Origin: CAWCCP01 sp963701245
GTDB lineage: Bacteria; Patescibacteriota; Saccharimonadia; Saccharimonadales; UBA4665
DNA length: 64,000 nt
Direction of reading: 5' to 3'
Assembly: GCA_963701245.1 (NCBI GenBank)
Contig: OY969576.1
Coordinates: 124,001 to 188,000, forward strand
Positions 34,500 to 43,949 of this stretch are shown here, in pieces. The notes beneath the pieces are model-generated. The model was not told the origin of the DNA. It did not search any database and saw only the letters and a list, made by a program, of their open reading frames with translations. A program made the translations under genes and the position numbers. The stretch's first letter is position 1. Each line of letters opens with the position of its first letter.

Positions 34500-35502
34500 G
34501 TATGAAAAAAGAACCTACAAGTACACATGCCAAGCATGCCAAACTAAGCTACAGAAATGGGGCAAGACAACTGCCGGTACACAGCGTTACCGTTGTCCGC
34601 AGTGTAGTGGCTCACAAGTCAGGAAACGACCTGACCTCAGTCGTCAGCTTTTGCTCGAACACTTCGTCGCTTGGCTACTCGGCAAGCAGTCACAGGACGA
34701 ATTGCCGACGAGTGTTACCGCCCGTACGTGGCGTAACCAAACAGCTTGGTGCTGGGATATTGTACCGAAGCCTACGCCCACCGGCGAAGTACACCACGCC
34801 CTTATCCTTGACGGCATCCGTGTCGGCTCACTGGTCTGTCTCATTGCTCGGACTACCGAATATGTCATTGCCTGGCACTGGGCCGGCTGGGAATCCTCGA
34901 GTACCTGGAGCGAGCTGTTGGCTACCATACCGGCACCAGGCTTTGCCGTGTGTGACGGCCAGAAAGGTATTCTCCTGGCCATTGCCCGGTGTTGGCCTGA
35001 GACGAAGATCCAGCGTTGCACATTCCATATCTGGCTCAACGTCCGGGGTAAGCTAACGCTCAGCCCGAAAACCGAAGCCGGGCAAGACCTTCTGCGACTA
35101 ACCAGGGCACTGTGGCAAGTGCATACGGAAGCGGATGCGGCTACCTGGGAACAGCAGTTCCAGGCTTGGGAGAACCAGTATAACGACTTCGTCAAGCAAA
35201 GGACGTATGTCAGAGATCCGAAGCCGAACCAACGGAGATGGTGGTATACCCATGGACGCTTACGTTCTGCCTACCGACAGCTCAAGAAACTACAGGAAGA
35301 CCAGCAGCTGTTCACCTACGTTTACAACTCCACCCCACGGCTACCAAGAACGACCAACCACATGGAAGGTGGTATTAACAGCCAGCTCAGAACCAAGCTC
35401 AAGTTGCACCGAGGCATGAGCGACGAGCACCAACGAAGGCTCGTGGAGTGGTATTTATACAGCCGAACTGAGGGGCAAAAACCAACACGAAATTTCCTTT
35501 AA
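34498..35502 (+). CDS. IS1249-like transposase
   Basis: A 334-residue DDE transposase of the IS256 family, IS1249-like subgroup. An N-terminal zinc ribbon is visible (CQAC near residues 11-14, RYRCPQCSG near 31-39). The catalytic residues fit D in LILDGIRVGS, D in AVCDGQKGI and E in TNHMEGGIN. The start codon is TTG behind a hairpin; an ATG four bases downstream is in a different, wrong frame. The gene is full length and apparently functional. Confidence 0.85.
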   Translation: MYEKRTYKYTCQACQTKLQKWGKTTAGTQRYRCPQCSGSQVRKRPDLSRQLLLEHFVAWLLGKQSQDELPTSVTARTWRNQTAWCWDIVPKPTPTGEVHHALILDGIRVGSLVCLIARTTEYVIAWHWAGWESSSTWSELLATIPAPGFAVCDGQKGILLAIARCWPETKIQRCTFHIWLNVRGKLTLSPKTEAGQDLLRLTRALWQVHTEADAATWEQQFQAWENQYNDFVKQRTYVRDPKPNQRRWWYTHGRLRSAYRQLKKLQEDQQLFTYVYNSTPRLPRTTNHMEGGINSQLRTKLKLHRGMSDEHQRRLVEWYLYSRTEGQKPTRNFL

Positions 35503-35503
35503 G

Positions 35504-35513
35504 CGGTATTTTA
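35504..35513. repeat. Target-site duplication, right copy
   Basis: CGGTATTTTA, identical to 34408-34417. Confidence 0.75.
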
Positions 35514-35542
35514 TGTATTTCAACTATAGGCTCGAATTTCAT
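35504..35542 (-). pseudogene. DUF218-like gene, 5' fragment beyond the IS
   Basis: On the minus strand the ATG at 35542 opens 13 codons (MKFEPIVEIHKIP) that end exactly in the duplicated target site and continue in frame in the 3' fragment at 34407. An A/T-rich -10-like TATGTT lies a few bases upstream, in keeping with other short-leader genes here. Confidence 0.7.
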
Positions 35543-35735
35543 TTTATTTAACATAACATACTTGCAACAAAAACAATACTAGTAATTGATAGTGCTATAT
35601 ATTTTCTGTGTTAGAAAGTTATCCACAACATAAAAACGTCACTTCTCCTAAGCACAATTACTATCACTCTGTTAAAGCATGTGTTGTAAAACAAAAATAA
35701 CTGTAAAATAATGTTGCATGATAGCGTATTTATGT

Positions 35736-35741
35736 TATTAT
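35736..35741 (+). promoter_or_regulatory. Extended -10 box of the FAD monooxygenase gene
   Basis: TGT followed by TATTAT ends seven bases before the ATG at 35749, a leaderless arrangement without Shine-Dalgarno. Confidence 0.45.
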
Positions 35742-35748
35742 AAATTTC

Positions 35749-37095
35749 ATGACATTGATGGATTCGAAGTACCTTGATGCCGAAAATCAGGGTGATATTC
35801 CAGTGATAGATTACAGTACTAATAACCGAGATCAAGGCGATCTTAGTTTTTTGGACGTAATTCCAAACGCCGTAGCAAGTCGTTCGAATGTTCTTAGAGG
35901 TCTTTCAATAATCGTTGTCGGCGGAGGTCCTGCTGGACTTATCTTTGCACGCTCAGCCAGTTCACAGGGTGCAACGGTGACTGTGTTAGAACGGGCTGGA
36001 GATCCTCGTAGTAAGGATCCTGGTTACACTGATCGTTCATTTAACGTCACCATCGACAATGTTGGGCGCTATCTTCTCGGCGACGATCTGGCTTGGCAGG
36101 GCGGTATTCGTTTACTAGGTCGAGCGATACATAACCTTCATGGTCAGAATCAATTACAATATGCCAAATACGGTTCCAGTTATGACGCTGAACTTATAAG
36201 CATTCCGAGACCAGTGCTGAGAAAGAACATGGTTAATATGGCAATCGCTGAGGGAACTTCCATAGTCTTTAACGCGAAGGTTACTTCTTTAGATCCAGAC
36301 GCTGGTTCGGTCCAGTATATTGACCCTAGTGGCGATGAAACAACCCAAACAGCTGATTTAATTGTGGTGAGTGATGGCTTACATAGTCTCGGGGATGAGC
36401 ATTTGACTGCTGCAACTGGTGAGACTAAATTACTGATACCGGAATCACGTTGTTATATGACAGCTATGCTTTACCCAGAGGACAACCATGAATTAACTCT
36501 CAACTATATGCACTTTTGGCATGATCGTATCGCTCAGTCGACAGTACTTGGTATTCCAAATCTGGATGGAAGTATTGCCCTACTCTTGATTACAGAATTG
36601 GACACTAACGAAGTCGATCCATCGACCCCAAGCGAATCTCTTATTAAGGATTTTCCGTTGCTCGCTCCATATCATCCTCGTTTAGAGCAAAATGTCACTC
36701 GAAGACGAAAGTATCGACTTCAATATAAAAAGGTCACAAAATTCCGGATTGGTAAACGTGGCATAGTGGTTGGTGATGCTGGTAGTGCAATGCCGTTTTG
36801 GGCCGGGTATGGTGCGAATAGTGCCATGTATAGTGCTGCAGCCCTCGTCAATAAGTTGACGTCACACAATGGTGATATCGATAGTGCCCTTGCTGCTCAT
36901 GAAGTTCAGCAAAAAACGTTAGCACGCTTGATGATGGATTTTGTCAAAGATCAAGGTGACTTCTTAAATGGACCAGTCACCGACGCACCGTCAGACCGTT
37001 CTGATCCTGCCCTCGCTCCGCTTATCAGACAAGCTCAGATAGAGATAAAACCACTTATTACAAAAGTGCATCAACGCGCAGCATCAGCCGGGTGA
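35749..37095 (+). CDS. FAD-dependent monooxygenase (kynurenine/aromatic hydroxylase-like)
   Basis: A 448-residue flavoprotein of the PHBH-fold class A monooxygenases. The FAD-binding IIVVGGGPAGLIFARSA starts near residue 54, after an unusual 50-residue acidic N-terminal extension. VVSDGLHS sits at the usual DG position and the second FAD motif is VVGDAGSAMPFWAGYGAN. Its YGANSAM loop resembles kynurenine 3-monooxygenases. The substrate is unknown. The last 25 bases overlap the convergent P-type ATPase gene. An alternative ATG at 35758 is possible. Confidence 0.8.
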   Translation: MTLMDSKYLDAENQGDIPVIDYSTNNRDQGDLSFLDVIPNAVASRSNVLRGLSIIVVGGGPAGLIFARSASSQGATVTVLERAGDPRSKDPGYTDRSFNVTIDNVGRYLLGDDLAWQGGIRLLGRAIHNLHGQNQLQYAKYGSSYDAELISIPRPVLRKNMVNMAIAEGTSIVFNAKVTSLDPDAGSVQYIDPSGDETTQTADLIVVSDGLHSLGDEHLTAATGETKLLIPESRCYMTAMLYPEDNHELTLNYMHFWHDRIAQSTVLGIPNLDGSIALLLITELDTNEVDPSTPSESLIKDFPLLAPYHPRLEQNVTRRRKYRLQYKKVTKFRIGKRGIVVGDAGSAMPFWAGYGANSAMYSAAALVNKLTSHNGDIDSALAAHEVQQKTLARLMMDFVKDQGDFLNGPVTDAPSDRSDPALAPLIRQAQIEIKPLITKVHQRAASAG

Positions 37096-39584
37096 TCTCC
37101 TTTTGCTCGATAAAACCAAACTTTAATTGTATCTAGGAAAAACAAGTAGAAAACGGTCATGCCAACGACCTGTCCAAATAGAACGAGCGACAGGCTTTGA
37201 AACGAAAATACGTGTTGGAATACGTGAATATAGATCATAACGATAGATAGTGCCGAAATAACGCCGAAACTCATCCATAGTGGTCTCGAAAGGCGTGGCG
37301 CCCGCCAGAAGTGATTTTTATTTCGGACGCAAAAGATCACCACAAAACCAAGTATTGTTAAGTATAGATACAGGCTTGTTCGTTCTACGGCTAACGGTTG
37401 GTGCTTCACCGTTGCAAAGAAGATAAGTTCAAAAAGCGCTGTAAATGAGCCAAGAATCATCGAGGTGTACATGAGTGATTTCATGTCGTATTTACTCGGA
37501 TGTTTCAGTTCATCAATTTCTACGTTATCGGTTGAAATTGCAATCAAAGGAAAATCTCCAAGCAGGTTGGAGAGTAATAATTGGATGGTCAGTAGCGGTA
37601 GGCTGGCGGAGAGCAAATAAAGCGCTCCAAGGGCAAAGAAGTTACCAAAATTTCCAATCATCGTATAGCGGATGTACTTATTAATATTAGAGAATATACC
37701 TCGACCATACTTAATACCGTTGATAATGACCTCTATATCATTCCTAAGTAGTAAAATATCTGCGCTGTCCTGCGCCACATCAGTCGCGTTATTTACGGCA
37801 ATAGCCACGTCAGCAAGTTTTAATGCGGGAGCGTCGTTGATGCCGTCGCCTTGATAGCCAACCACATTATCATGAAGTTTAAGTAGTTTTATGATCCGGT
37901 ATTTTTGTTCGGGATTGAGTCTAGCAAAGGCATTATTTTGCTTTAAGATGGTACTTAATTTTGTGTCACTCATTTCATCGATTTCGTCACCGATGTATAC
38001 CATTTGATTTTCGTCGACCAAACCGACTTCACTGGCGACATAGTGAGTGACTTCCCGACTGTCACCGGACAAGATTTTAATTGTCACGCCTAATTCTTCA
38101 GCGAGTTGAATTGTTCGCTTCGCAGTTGGTCGAAGTGGATCTTCCAGTGAAACAAAACCGACGAAGGTGAGCCCGTCTTCGTGTTTCAAGATATCGAAAT
38201 CTTTATTTTTCGCTACAGTAGTGATCTGTTTGTAGGCGATACCAAGATGACGTAAACCAAGCTTGCCGTCAGCTTCAATAATTTTTTGGTAGGATTTCGC
38301 TCGACTATTGTGGGTTAATGCCAGAAGTGTCTCTACAGAACCAACTTCAACTAGATACGTTTGTTTGCCGTCAGAATATACGACTCGACGCCGTCGAGCA
38401 GCCGGATCAAATGGCATATCAACTAGTCGTTTATATCCTACGGTCTGGTCTTGTATATCATCTGGAACAAATTTCAAAAAAGCCCTGTCAAAGGCACTTT
38501 GATTTTTCTTCCGCTTTTCGTCGACAAGTTCAAGCGAGGCAATTGCCAACTTTTGGAATAGCACGGGATCTTCAGCCGTTAATTTTTGGACTGTTTGGTT
38601 ATTCATAGTAAGTGTGCCGGTTTTGTCGCTGCATAAAATCGAAATATTCCCGAGGTCCTCGACAGCAGAAATAGTTTTGGCAATGACATGACGCTTGGCT
38701 AGTTTCAATGCTCCACTTGAGAGCGTCACTGTTGCGATCACCGGCATTGCTTCTGGGACTACGGCAATCGACAGCGCAATAATAAAAAGCAAAAGCGAAC
38801 TGATGTGCGAAAAGTCATGGGTGATTAGAAGCTTAAAAACGAATAGGATGCCAAGAGTGGTCAGCGTAAGTTTTACTAAAAAGCTGCTGAAAGAAGCAAG
38901 TGACGCCTCATATTGTGTCACATGATTTGTGCTTGTTGAGAGGTGAGCGATTTTACCAAGCTCTGTCTTGCCGGCTGTTGCATAAATAAAGCCTTCGGCT
39001 TCACCTTTTTCAATGGTAGAACCGGCGAAGACCAGTGAGTCCTTCCCTGTCGTCGACTTGGTTACCGGCAGCGATTCACCGGTGAGTTGTGATTCGTTAA
39101 CCGACAGGTTGTTTACTCTGTACAGTTTAATATCTGCTGGTACAATATCGCCTTGTCTCAAAACTACCAGGTCACCAAGCACCAACAGCTCCTCATCAAT
39201 GAGTGTTTCTTTACCATCGCGCTTTACGAGAATCTGTTTACTCACTAGTCGCTGCAAACTTTCGATAGCATTTTTTGATTTTACTTCCTGGTAAAAGCCG
39301 AGTCCGGTATTCACTACCAAGATAAAGGTAATTACGGCACCGTCACCTATGTCGTGCAGAAGAAAAGATAAAATACCAGCTATGACCAGCAAATAGATGA
39401 GAGAGCTTTTAAACTGTTTGAGGAGCAGATGAAGGACGGTAACTTTTGATTCGTTTCGCAGAATATTCGGCCCAGCCTGATCAAGACGATTTCTGGCTTC
39501 GGACTCACTGAGACCATCTGCTGATGATTTCAGTTTTTCAATTACTTGTGCTTCATCAAGTGTGACAACAGAATCTTTATTCAC
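37071..39584 (-). CDS. P-type cation-transporting ATPase
   Basis: An 837-residue P-type ATPase with the phosphorylation motif CSDKTGTLT (Asp320), TGESLPVTK in the actuator domain and GDGINDAPAL in the hinge. The membrane motif VPEAMPV corresponds to PEGLP (Ca/Na) or PEMLP (MgtA). The C-terminal segment NLLGDFPLIAISTDNVEIDE resembles MgtA and its relatives more than Ca pumps. Mg2+ or another divalent cation is therefore a reasonable guess. It starts with GTG, 20 bases after the GH15 gene, and is the last gene of a three-gene operon. It overlaps the FAD monooxygenase gene tail to tail. Confidence 0.88.
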   Translation of the reverse strand: MNKDSVVTLDEAQVIEKLKSSADGLSESEARNRLDQAGPNILRNESKVTVLHLLLKQFKSSLIYLLVIAGILSFLLHDIGDGAVITFILVVNTGLGFYQEVKSKNAIESLQRLVSKQILVKRDGKETLIDEELLVLGDLVVLRQGDIVPADIKLYRVNNLSVNESQLTGESLPVTKSTTGKDSLVFAGSTIEKGEAEGFIYATAGKTELGKIAHLSTSTNHVTQYEASLASFSSFLVKLTLTTLGILFVFKLLITHDFSHISSLLLFIIALSIAVVPEAMPVIATVTLSSGALKLAKRHVIAKTISAVEDLGNISILCSDKTGTLTMNNQTVQKLTAEDPVLFQKLAIASLELVDEKRKKNQSAFDRAFLKFVPDDIQDQTVGYKRLVDMPFDPAARRRRVVYSDGKQTYLVEVGSVETLLALTHNSRAKSYQKIIEADGKLGLRHLGIAYKQITTVAKNKDFDILKHEDGLTFVGFVSLEDPLRPTAKRTIQLAEELGVTIKILSGDSREVTHYVASEVGLVDENQMVYIGDEIDEMSDTKLSTILKQNNAFARLNPEQKYRIIKLLKLHDNVVGYQGDGINDAPALKLADVAIAVNNATDVAQDSADILLLRNDIEVIINGIKYGRGIFSNINKYIRYTMIGNFGNFFALGALYLLSASLPLLTIQLLLSNLLGDFPLIAISTDNVEIDELKHPSKYDMKSLMYTSMILGSFTALFELIFFATVKHQPLAVERTSLYLYLTILGFVVIFCVRNKNHFWRAPRLSRPLWMSFGVISALSIVMIYIHVFQHVFSFQSLSLVLFGQVVGMTVFYLFFLDTIKVWFYRAKGDHPADAAR

Positions 39585-39604
39585 GATCTAGAACCCGAGC
39601 TTTT

Positions 39605-40651
39605 TTATTTCAATTCTCCAACGATAGACAACGCAATTACATACATACTTTCTGACCAGCCGAGAGGAGTATTTTCGTTGGCTTCATTGCTATGTGAAAA
39701 ATAAAGTTCTGGTATTTTGCCATCAATAGTTACTGTCGCGGTGGCTTTATCCAAGTACTCTTTTGCCTTAGTAATTTCGCCGAGTTGATGGTAGGCAATG
39801 GCCAACCACGACAGCCCAAAACACCATTCCGCTTCTTCGGAGTAGCCGTCATCGTTCCTGTTGTAGTAGCGATCAAATTTATAACGTAGTACGCCTTTAT
39901 CTTTAGCTAAATGGTAGACAAGGTTTTCAACAATCTGATAGGCCATGTCGCGGTCCACGACATTATATGGAAAAATAAGTGACAAGAGCGCCAGATCGGT
40001 AAATTTTGCTTCCGATTCTCTCGGTAGCAAACTGTGAAGAGCGGCTTCACCTCGTGCAATAGCATCAGGATCGACTTCAACACCACCGACGGCTTGCCAT
40101 TTTTTAAGTCCGGCGACTACTGCACCAACTGAGCTCGAGTGAACTTCTTCGTTTTCTTCCCACATGCCTGAATCGGCATCATGCCAGTATTCAACGTTGC
40201 AGATATAGTAAATAAGCGTTTGGACCATTTTGCGGTCTTTTTGATTCCGCAACATGCTATGCCCATTCATTTCGAATTCGGCTAACTTAAAAAGAATGGC
40301 ACCAATTGCATCATGTTGCTTGTTACCCCATGATTCCCAAAATTCTTCGAGAGTCTTCGGATTATAGCGAGCATGTATGTACTGCCAGGTTTCAAATGGT
40401 TTATTAGTAGTGGCCCAGTTTATCTTATCGACATGCTTATCGAAAATATCGAGCAAGGTGTGATACGTTTTGCTAACTACTCGCCATTCGTTGGTGTACT
40501 CAAAAGCCATTGCTTCATAGACGTTATCTCGGAGCCAGGCTTTATCGTAGCCGGTTTCTACGTTAAGCGAAGACGCTAAAAATAAACCGGTAGGTGTAGT
40601 CAACTTTTTTAAATTTTCTAGGTGTCGCTCAATGATCGGATCGTGGCTCAT
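39605..40651 (-). CDS. GH15-family alpha-glucosidase/glucoamylase-like protein
   Basis: A 348-residue (alpha/alpha)6-barrel protein. TGYDKAWLRDNVYEA near residue 32 matches the W-x-RDN motif of GH15, and GYSEEAEWCFGLSWLAIAYH and PLGWSESMYVIAL match the C-terminal active-site helices. There is no signal peptide, so it acts in the cytoplasm on alpha-glucans or on a glucosyl metabolite. It is shorter than secreted glucoamylases and lacks their N-terminal beta domain. It sits between a small CxxC/His-rich gene (five-base gap) and a P-type ATPase (20-base gap). Confidence 0.8.
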   Translation of the reverse strand: MSHDPIIERHLENLKKLTTPTGLFLASSLNVETGYDKAWLRDNVYEAMAFEYTNEWRVVSKTYHTLLDIFDKHVDKINWATTNKPFETWQYIHARYNPKTLEEFWESWGNKQHDAIGAILFKLAEFEMNGHSMLRNQKDRKMVQTLIYYICNVEYWHDADSGMWEENEEVHSSSVGAVVAGLKKWQAVGGVEVDPDAIARGEAALHSLLPRESEAKFTDLALLSLIFPYNVVDRDMAYQIVENLVYHLAKDKGVLRYKFDRYYNRNDDGYSEEAEWCFGLSWLAIAYHQLGEITKAKEYLDKATATVTIDGKIPELYFSHSNEANENTPLGWSESMYVIALSIVGELK

Positions 40652-40656
40652 AGTGT

Positions 40657-41070
40657 TTATTTCCCTTTATTATGACTATGGTGGTAATCATCATGAACGT
40701 CATGATCATATAAGTAGCCGAGGACGACATTCAGTATTTTTTCAGTGCCGAGGCCATTATGAAATTCTGCACGGACCGTTGCGGCTTCAGCCTCGATCTG
40801 AAATAGTCGAGCGGCAAGATCGATGTGCTCTCTGACAGTCTCATCATTTTCAGTTTCGCTACGTTTTTTCAAAGCTGTTGCCGCTGCCTGTGCTTCAGCA
40901 ATTGGCTGGGTGCAAACAGCACACACTTCATATTCACCGACTTCTAAAATATGGCCTCCATAATCAAACGATGTCGGTTTTGATAACGAATCGAGAGTTT
41001 CTTTGATGATTGTGAAAGCCCTCTCGGCAGCTATCTCAACATCCGGGTCATCAGATTGTTTCTTTATCAT
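40657..41070 (-). CDS. Hypothetical CxxC and His-rich small protein
   Basis: A 137-residue soluble protein, mostly helical. It has a CAVC pair (about residues 50-53), a coiled segment of about 60 residues, and a His/Asp-rich tail (DHDVHDDYHHSHNKGK). The Cys pair and tail suggest metal binding. I do not recognise the family. It is first in an operon with GH15 and a P-type ATPase, so a link to cation handling is possible but unproven. Confidence 0.6.
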   Translation of the reverse strand: MIKKQSDDPDVEIAAERAFTIIKETLDSLSKPTSFDYGGHILEVGEYEVCAVCTQPIAEAQAAATALKKRSETENDETVREHIDLAARLFQIEAEAATVRAEFHNGLGTEKILNVVLGYLYDHDVHDDYHHSHNKGK

Positions 41071-41146
41071 AGTTTTTACTTTGGACTGTTAGTTTTAATA
41101 GTATGAATAAATTATATCATTAGCGATTGTTCCAGCTTAGTTTAAA

Positions 41147-41470
41147 ATGTCTCGTATGGTTGGAATAGATTTGGTGCATATCCCGGAGTTTGAGAAACAA
41201 TTAGAAACGGGCGGTAAGACATTTATACAAAAAGCATTTCAGATCAATGAATTAAAGAACCGCCGACCAGAACACTTGGCTGGTTTATGGGCCGCCAAAG
41301 AAGCGGTCATGAAAGCTGCGACGATTACTCCAAAACAACTCGTTGATGTTCGCATTGCTCGTGACAAGCAGGGTAAGCTCAGGGCTTCGGCGGGTTTTGA
41401 ATCATTTGCTATATCTATCGCCCACCACGGGGATTATGCCGTGGCAGTCGCAATTAAGGTTAACCGATGA
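41147..41470 (+). CDS. acpS: Holo-ACP synthase-like 4'-phosphopantetheinyl transferase
   Basis: A 107-residue protein with the two AcpS signatures: VGIDLVHIPEFE (metal-binding Asp near residue 6) and GLWAAKEAVMKAA (W-x2-KEA). SIAHHGDYAVAVAI matches the end of AcpS. It transfers phosphopantetheine from CoA to a carrier-protein Ser. Its stop overlaps the start of the acyl-AMP ligase gene by four bases. That protein contains its own carrier domain (Ser563), which is the obvious substrate. Confidence 0.85.
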   Translation: MSRMVGIDLVHIPEFEKQLETGGKTFIQKAFQINELKNRRPEHLAGLWAAKEAVMKAATITPKQLVDVRIARDKQGKLRASAGFESFAISIAHHGDYAVAVAIKVNR

Positions 41471-43935
41471 CGTATCGTCATTTCGGAGATTACCTTAACA
41501 GCTTACAGCAATATGACAACCGTCGCGCCCTCACCATCAGGCCTTTTCTAAAAATCCAGCATCTCAGTTACAAAGAAGTACGAGAGCGATCAGTTCAGGT
41601 CACTCATTTTTTAGTTTCACTTGGTTTCAACAAAGGTGATCGGCTCATGGTCATTGCCAGTAATTCACCTCAATGGGTGGAATTATTATTTGGCAGCCAG
41701 CTTGTCGGCATAACTTTAGTGCCGGTAGATAGCGCTAGTACGCCGGCTACCGTGGATAACTATATTCGTATCACCAAACCGAAGGTTATATTTAAAAATA
41801 AGTATCTCCACCAACAATTGGAAGCCAAGCATTCGACCCATGTACTGGAAGATTTAGACGCCCTATGTCAATCGTTTTCGGCGAAACCATCACAAACAAA
41901 GTTAACAGGCTCGGAAACGGCATTAATAGTTTTCACTTCCGGTACTACTGCAGATCCAAAAGGTGTGATGCTGACCCAGCAAAATATTCTCAGTAATGTC
42001 AGCGGCGTGCAGGCCGCTCTCGAGATTGATCCAGAGTGGCGAGTGTTGTCGGTGTTGCCCTTATCGCACATGTATGAAGTGACTGGTGGTTGTCTTTCCG
42101 TGCTATCAAAAGGTGCCAGTGTCCATTACATGCCCAGAGTCACGCCATTAGCTATTGCCCAAGCCTTAGAGCTATACCAAATAACGACTATCCTGGCAAT
42201 TCCGCAATTACTTATGCTGTTTTTGGAACGCATCGATCAAGCGGCGGCCCGCGAAGGCAAAGCGACGTTACTGAAACTCCTAAAAAAATGTGCAGTGGTA
42301 CTCCCTATGTCGATGCGACATGGTCTTTTTCAAGCGGTTCATAAACCATTAGGTGGTCACTTGCGGTTGGTTGTGACCGGTGGAGCGCCGATTCCACCGG
42401 TTGTAGAGATTGCGTGGGAACGAATGGGGGTGCAGATTCTCCAGGGCTATGGGTTAACTGAGACATCTCCAATATTGACTGCAAATCGTTTGACTAAACA
42501 CCGACTTGGTTCAGCCGGCTTAGCGCTTGATACCGTCAACTTACGGATTGGTGATGAAAATGAAATCCAAGCTAAAGGCCCAAATATTTTTTCAGCGTAT
42601 TGGCAAAATGCTGAAGCTACGAAGGCCGTTTTTACTAAAGATGGCTGGTTTCGTACGGGTGACACGGGACATTTCGATAAGGGATGGTTATTCATTCAGG
42701 GGCGATTAAAATTCGCCATTGTTTTAAATAGTGGTCTGAAAGTATTCCCCGAAGATATTGAACAAGTTGCCGCCAGGTCAGCTGATTTGTCGAATCTCTG
42801 CATCGTTGGTGTCAAGCGAGCCGATGGTGAAACCGTTCAAGCGGTGCTAGTGACAAGTCTCGACGACACCGCGATTGATACCGCCATCGCAAAACTCAAT
42901 AGTCAACTTGAGGCTTTTCAACATATCGACTCCTGGCGTCGCTGGCCTGAGGTAGATTTTCCACGGACAAGGTTGCTCAAAATAGATCGACGCAAAGTGC
43001 AGCAATGGGCTGAGACGGAGGAATTACCTGCCAAAAATGAGCTGAATGCGAAGCATCAGGCCGACCAAGTACAAACATTAATTCATCTCAGTCTTGGGGA
43101 TACCACTGTTGCCATTCAAGATGCTGATCGTCTGGCGGATATTGGTCTGGATTCACTTAGAAGACTTAATTTGATTGCGGTAGTCGAAGAACATATGGGT
43201 ATTGCATTAAGTGAATCGTCTGTGACCCCCACGACTACTGTCGCTGAGCTCAGATCGCTTATCGCGGCAACGAAACCGCTGCAACCGCCTCATCCGATTC
43301 CAGATTGGCAGTTTGGTACGTTCGCGAGAACTATCGGTAACTTTTTAAGAGATGTAGTTCTCCATGGAATTGTTCGAATCTGGGTTACTGCTAAGGTGGA
43401 AGGCCAAGAGCACCTCAATGATTTGTCGGAACCAGCGCTTTTTATTTTTAACCATACAGATGACTTTGATGCACCGGTCGTGTATCAGGCTCTTCCGCGT
43501 TCGATCAGAAAAAAGCTTACTGTTGCGATGGCTGATGATGTGATGCAGGCTCACAAGTTTTTAGGGTTCTTGGCTCGACTTTGTTTCGGTGCATTTAATT
43601 TTTCTCGGAAAGAGCCCTTTTTGCCAAGTTTGGAGTATGTCTGCCGCATGCTCGATCGAGGTTGGCATGTCGTACTGTCACCAGAAGGACGTATCCGTAA
43701 TAGAGTTGCATTACAACCATTTAAATCGGGTATCGGATTGTTGGCGGTGAATAGTGGCGCTCCAGTAATTTTGGTTAAGACTATCGGCTTACAAGGTACT
43801 GTTCCAATTCATGCCAAATGGCCAAAAAAACACAGTCGAGTGACAGTGAAGATCTCTTCCCCGCTTCGTTTTCCATCAACGACTGATTTTGATGATGCAA
43901 CACAAACCTTATATGATGCCATGAAAGCACTCTAG
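41467..43935 (+). CDS. Acyl-AMP ligase / acyl carrier / PlsC-type acyltransferase fusion
   Basis: An 822-residue three-part protein. Residues 1 to about 490 are an AMP-forming ligase (LIVFTSGTTADPKGVML, YGLTETSP, RTGDTGHFDKGW). About 525-600 form a carrier domain with LADIGLDSLRRL, the modified residue being Ser563. About 615-822 form a PlsC-type acyltransferase with NHTDDFD (His663, Asp668) and SPEGRIRN in place of FPEGTR. The inferred reaction chain is free fatty acid to acyl-AMP, to acyl-carrier, to lysophospholipid. E. coli Aas has a related pair of activities but the order differs and it has no built-in carrier. The gene lies between acpS and a flippase-like gene. Confidence 0.87.
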   Translation: MTYRHFGDYLNSLQQYDNRRALTIRPFLKIQHLSYKEVRERSVQVTHFLVSLGFNKGDRLMVIASNSPQWVELLFGSQLVGITLVPVDSASTPATVDNYIRITKPKVIFKNKYLHQQLEAKHSTHVLEDLDALCQSFSAKPSQTKLTGSETALIVFTSGTTADPKGVMLTQQNILSNVSGVQAALEIDPEWRVLSVLPLSHMYEVTGGCLSVLSKGASVHYMPRVTPLAIAQALELYQITTILAIPQLLMLFLERIDQAAAREGKATLLKLLKKCAVVLPMSMRHGLFQAVHKPLGGHLRLVVTGGAPIPPVVEIAWERMGVQILQGYGLTETSPILTANRLTKHRLGSAGLALDTVNLRIGDENEIQAKGPNIFSAYWQNAEATKAVFTKDGWFRTGDTGHFDKGWLFIQGRLKFAIVLNSGLKVFPEDIEQVAARSADLSNLCIVGVKRADGETVQAVLVTSLDDTAIDTAIAKLNSQLEAFQHIDSWRRWPEVDFPRTRLLKIDRRKVQQWAETEELPAKNELNAKHQADQVQTLIHLSLGDTTVAIQDADRLADIGLDSLRRLNLIAVVEEHMGIALSESSVTPTTTVAELRSLIAATKPLQPPHPIPDWQFGTFARTIGNFLRDVVLHGIVRIWVTAKVEGQEHLNDLSEPALFIFNHTDDFDAPVVYQALPRSIRKKLTVAMADDVMQAHKFLGFLARLCFGAFNFSRKEPFLPSLEYVCRMLDRGWHVVLSPEGRIRNRVALQPFKSGIGLLAVNSGAPVILVKTIGLQGTVPIHAKWPKKHSRVTVKISSPLRFPSTTDFDDATQTLYDAMKAL

Positions 43936-43949
43936 AACGTCATAAAACA

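Larger units (their letters stand above)
34418..35503 (+). mobile_element. IS256-family (IS1249-like) insertion sequence
   Basis: An element of about 1.09 kb bounded by the 10-bp direct repeats. Near-terminal inverted repeats are 34421-34446 and 35477-35502: 22 of 26 positions match, including CGTGTTGGTTTTT in full. It holds one intact transposase gene. Its base composition is visibly richer in G+C than the surrounding host genes. It interrupts a DUF218-like gene. Confidence 0.85.

Noticed and set aside
34502..35056. 184-codon frame starting with an ATG just after the transposase start
   Set aside because: Out of frame with the catalytic DDE transposase and ends midway; a shadow of a G+C-rich gene.
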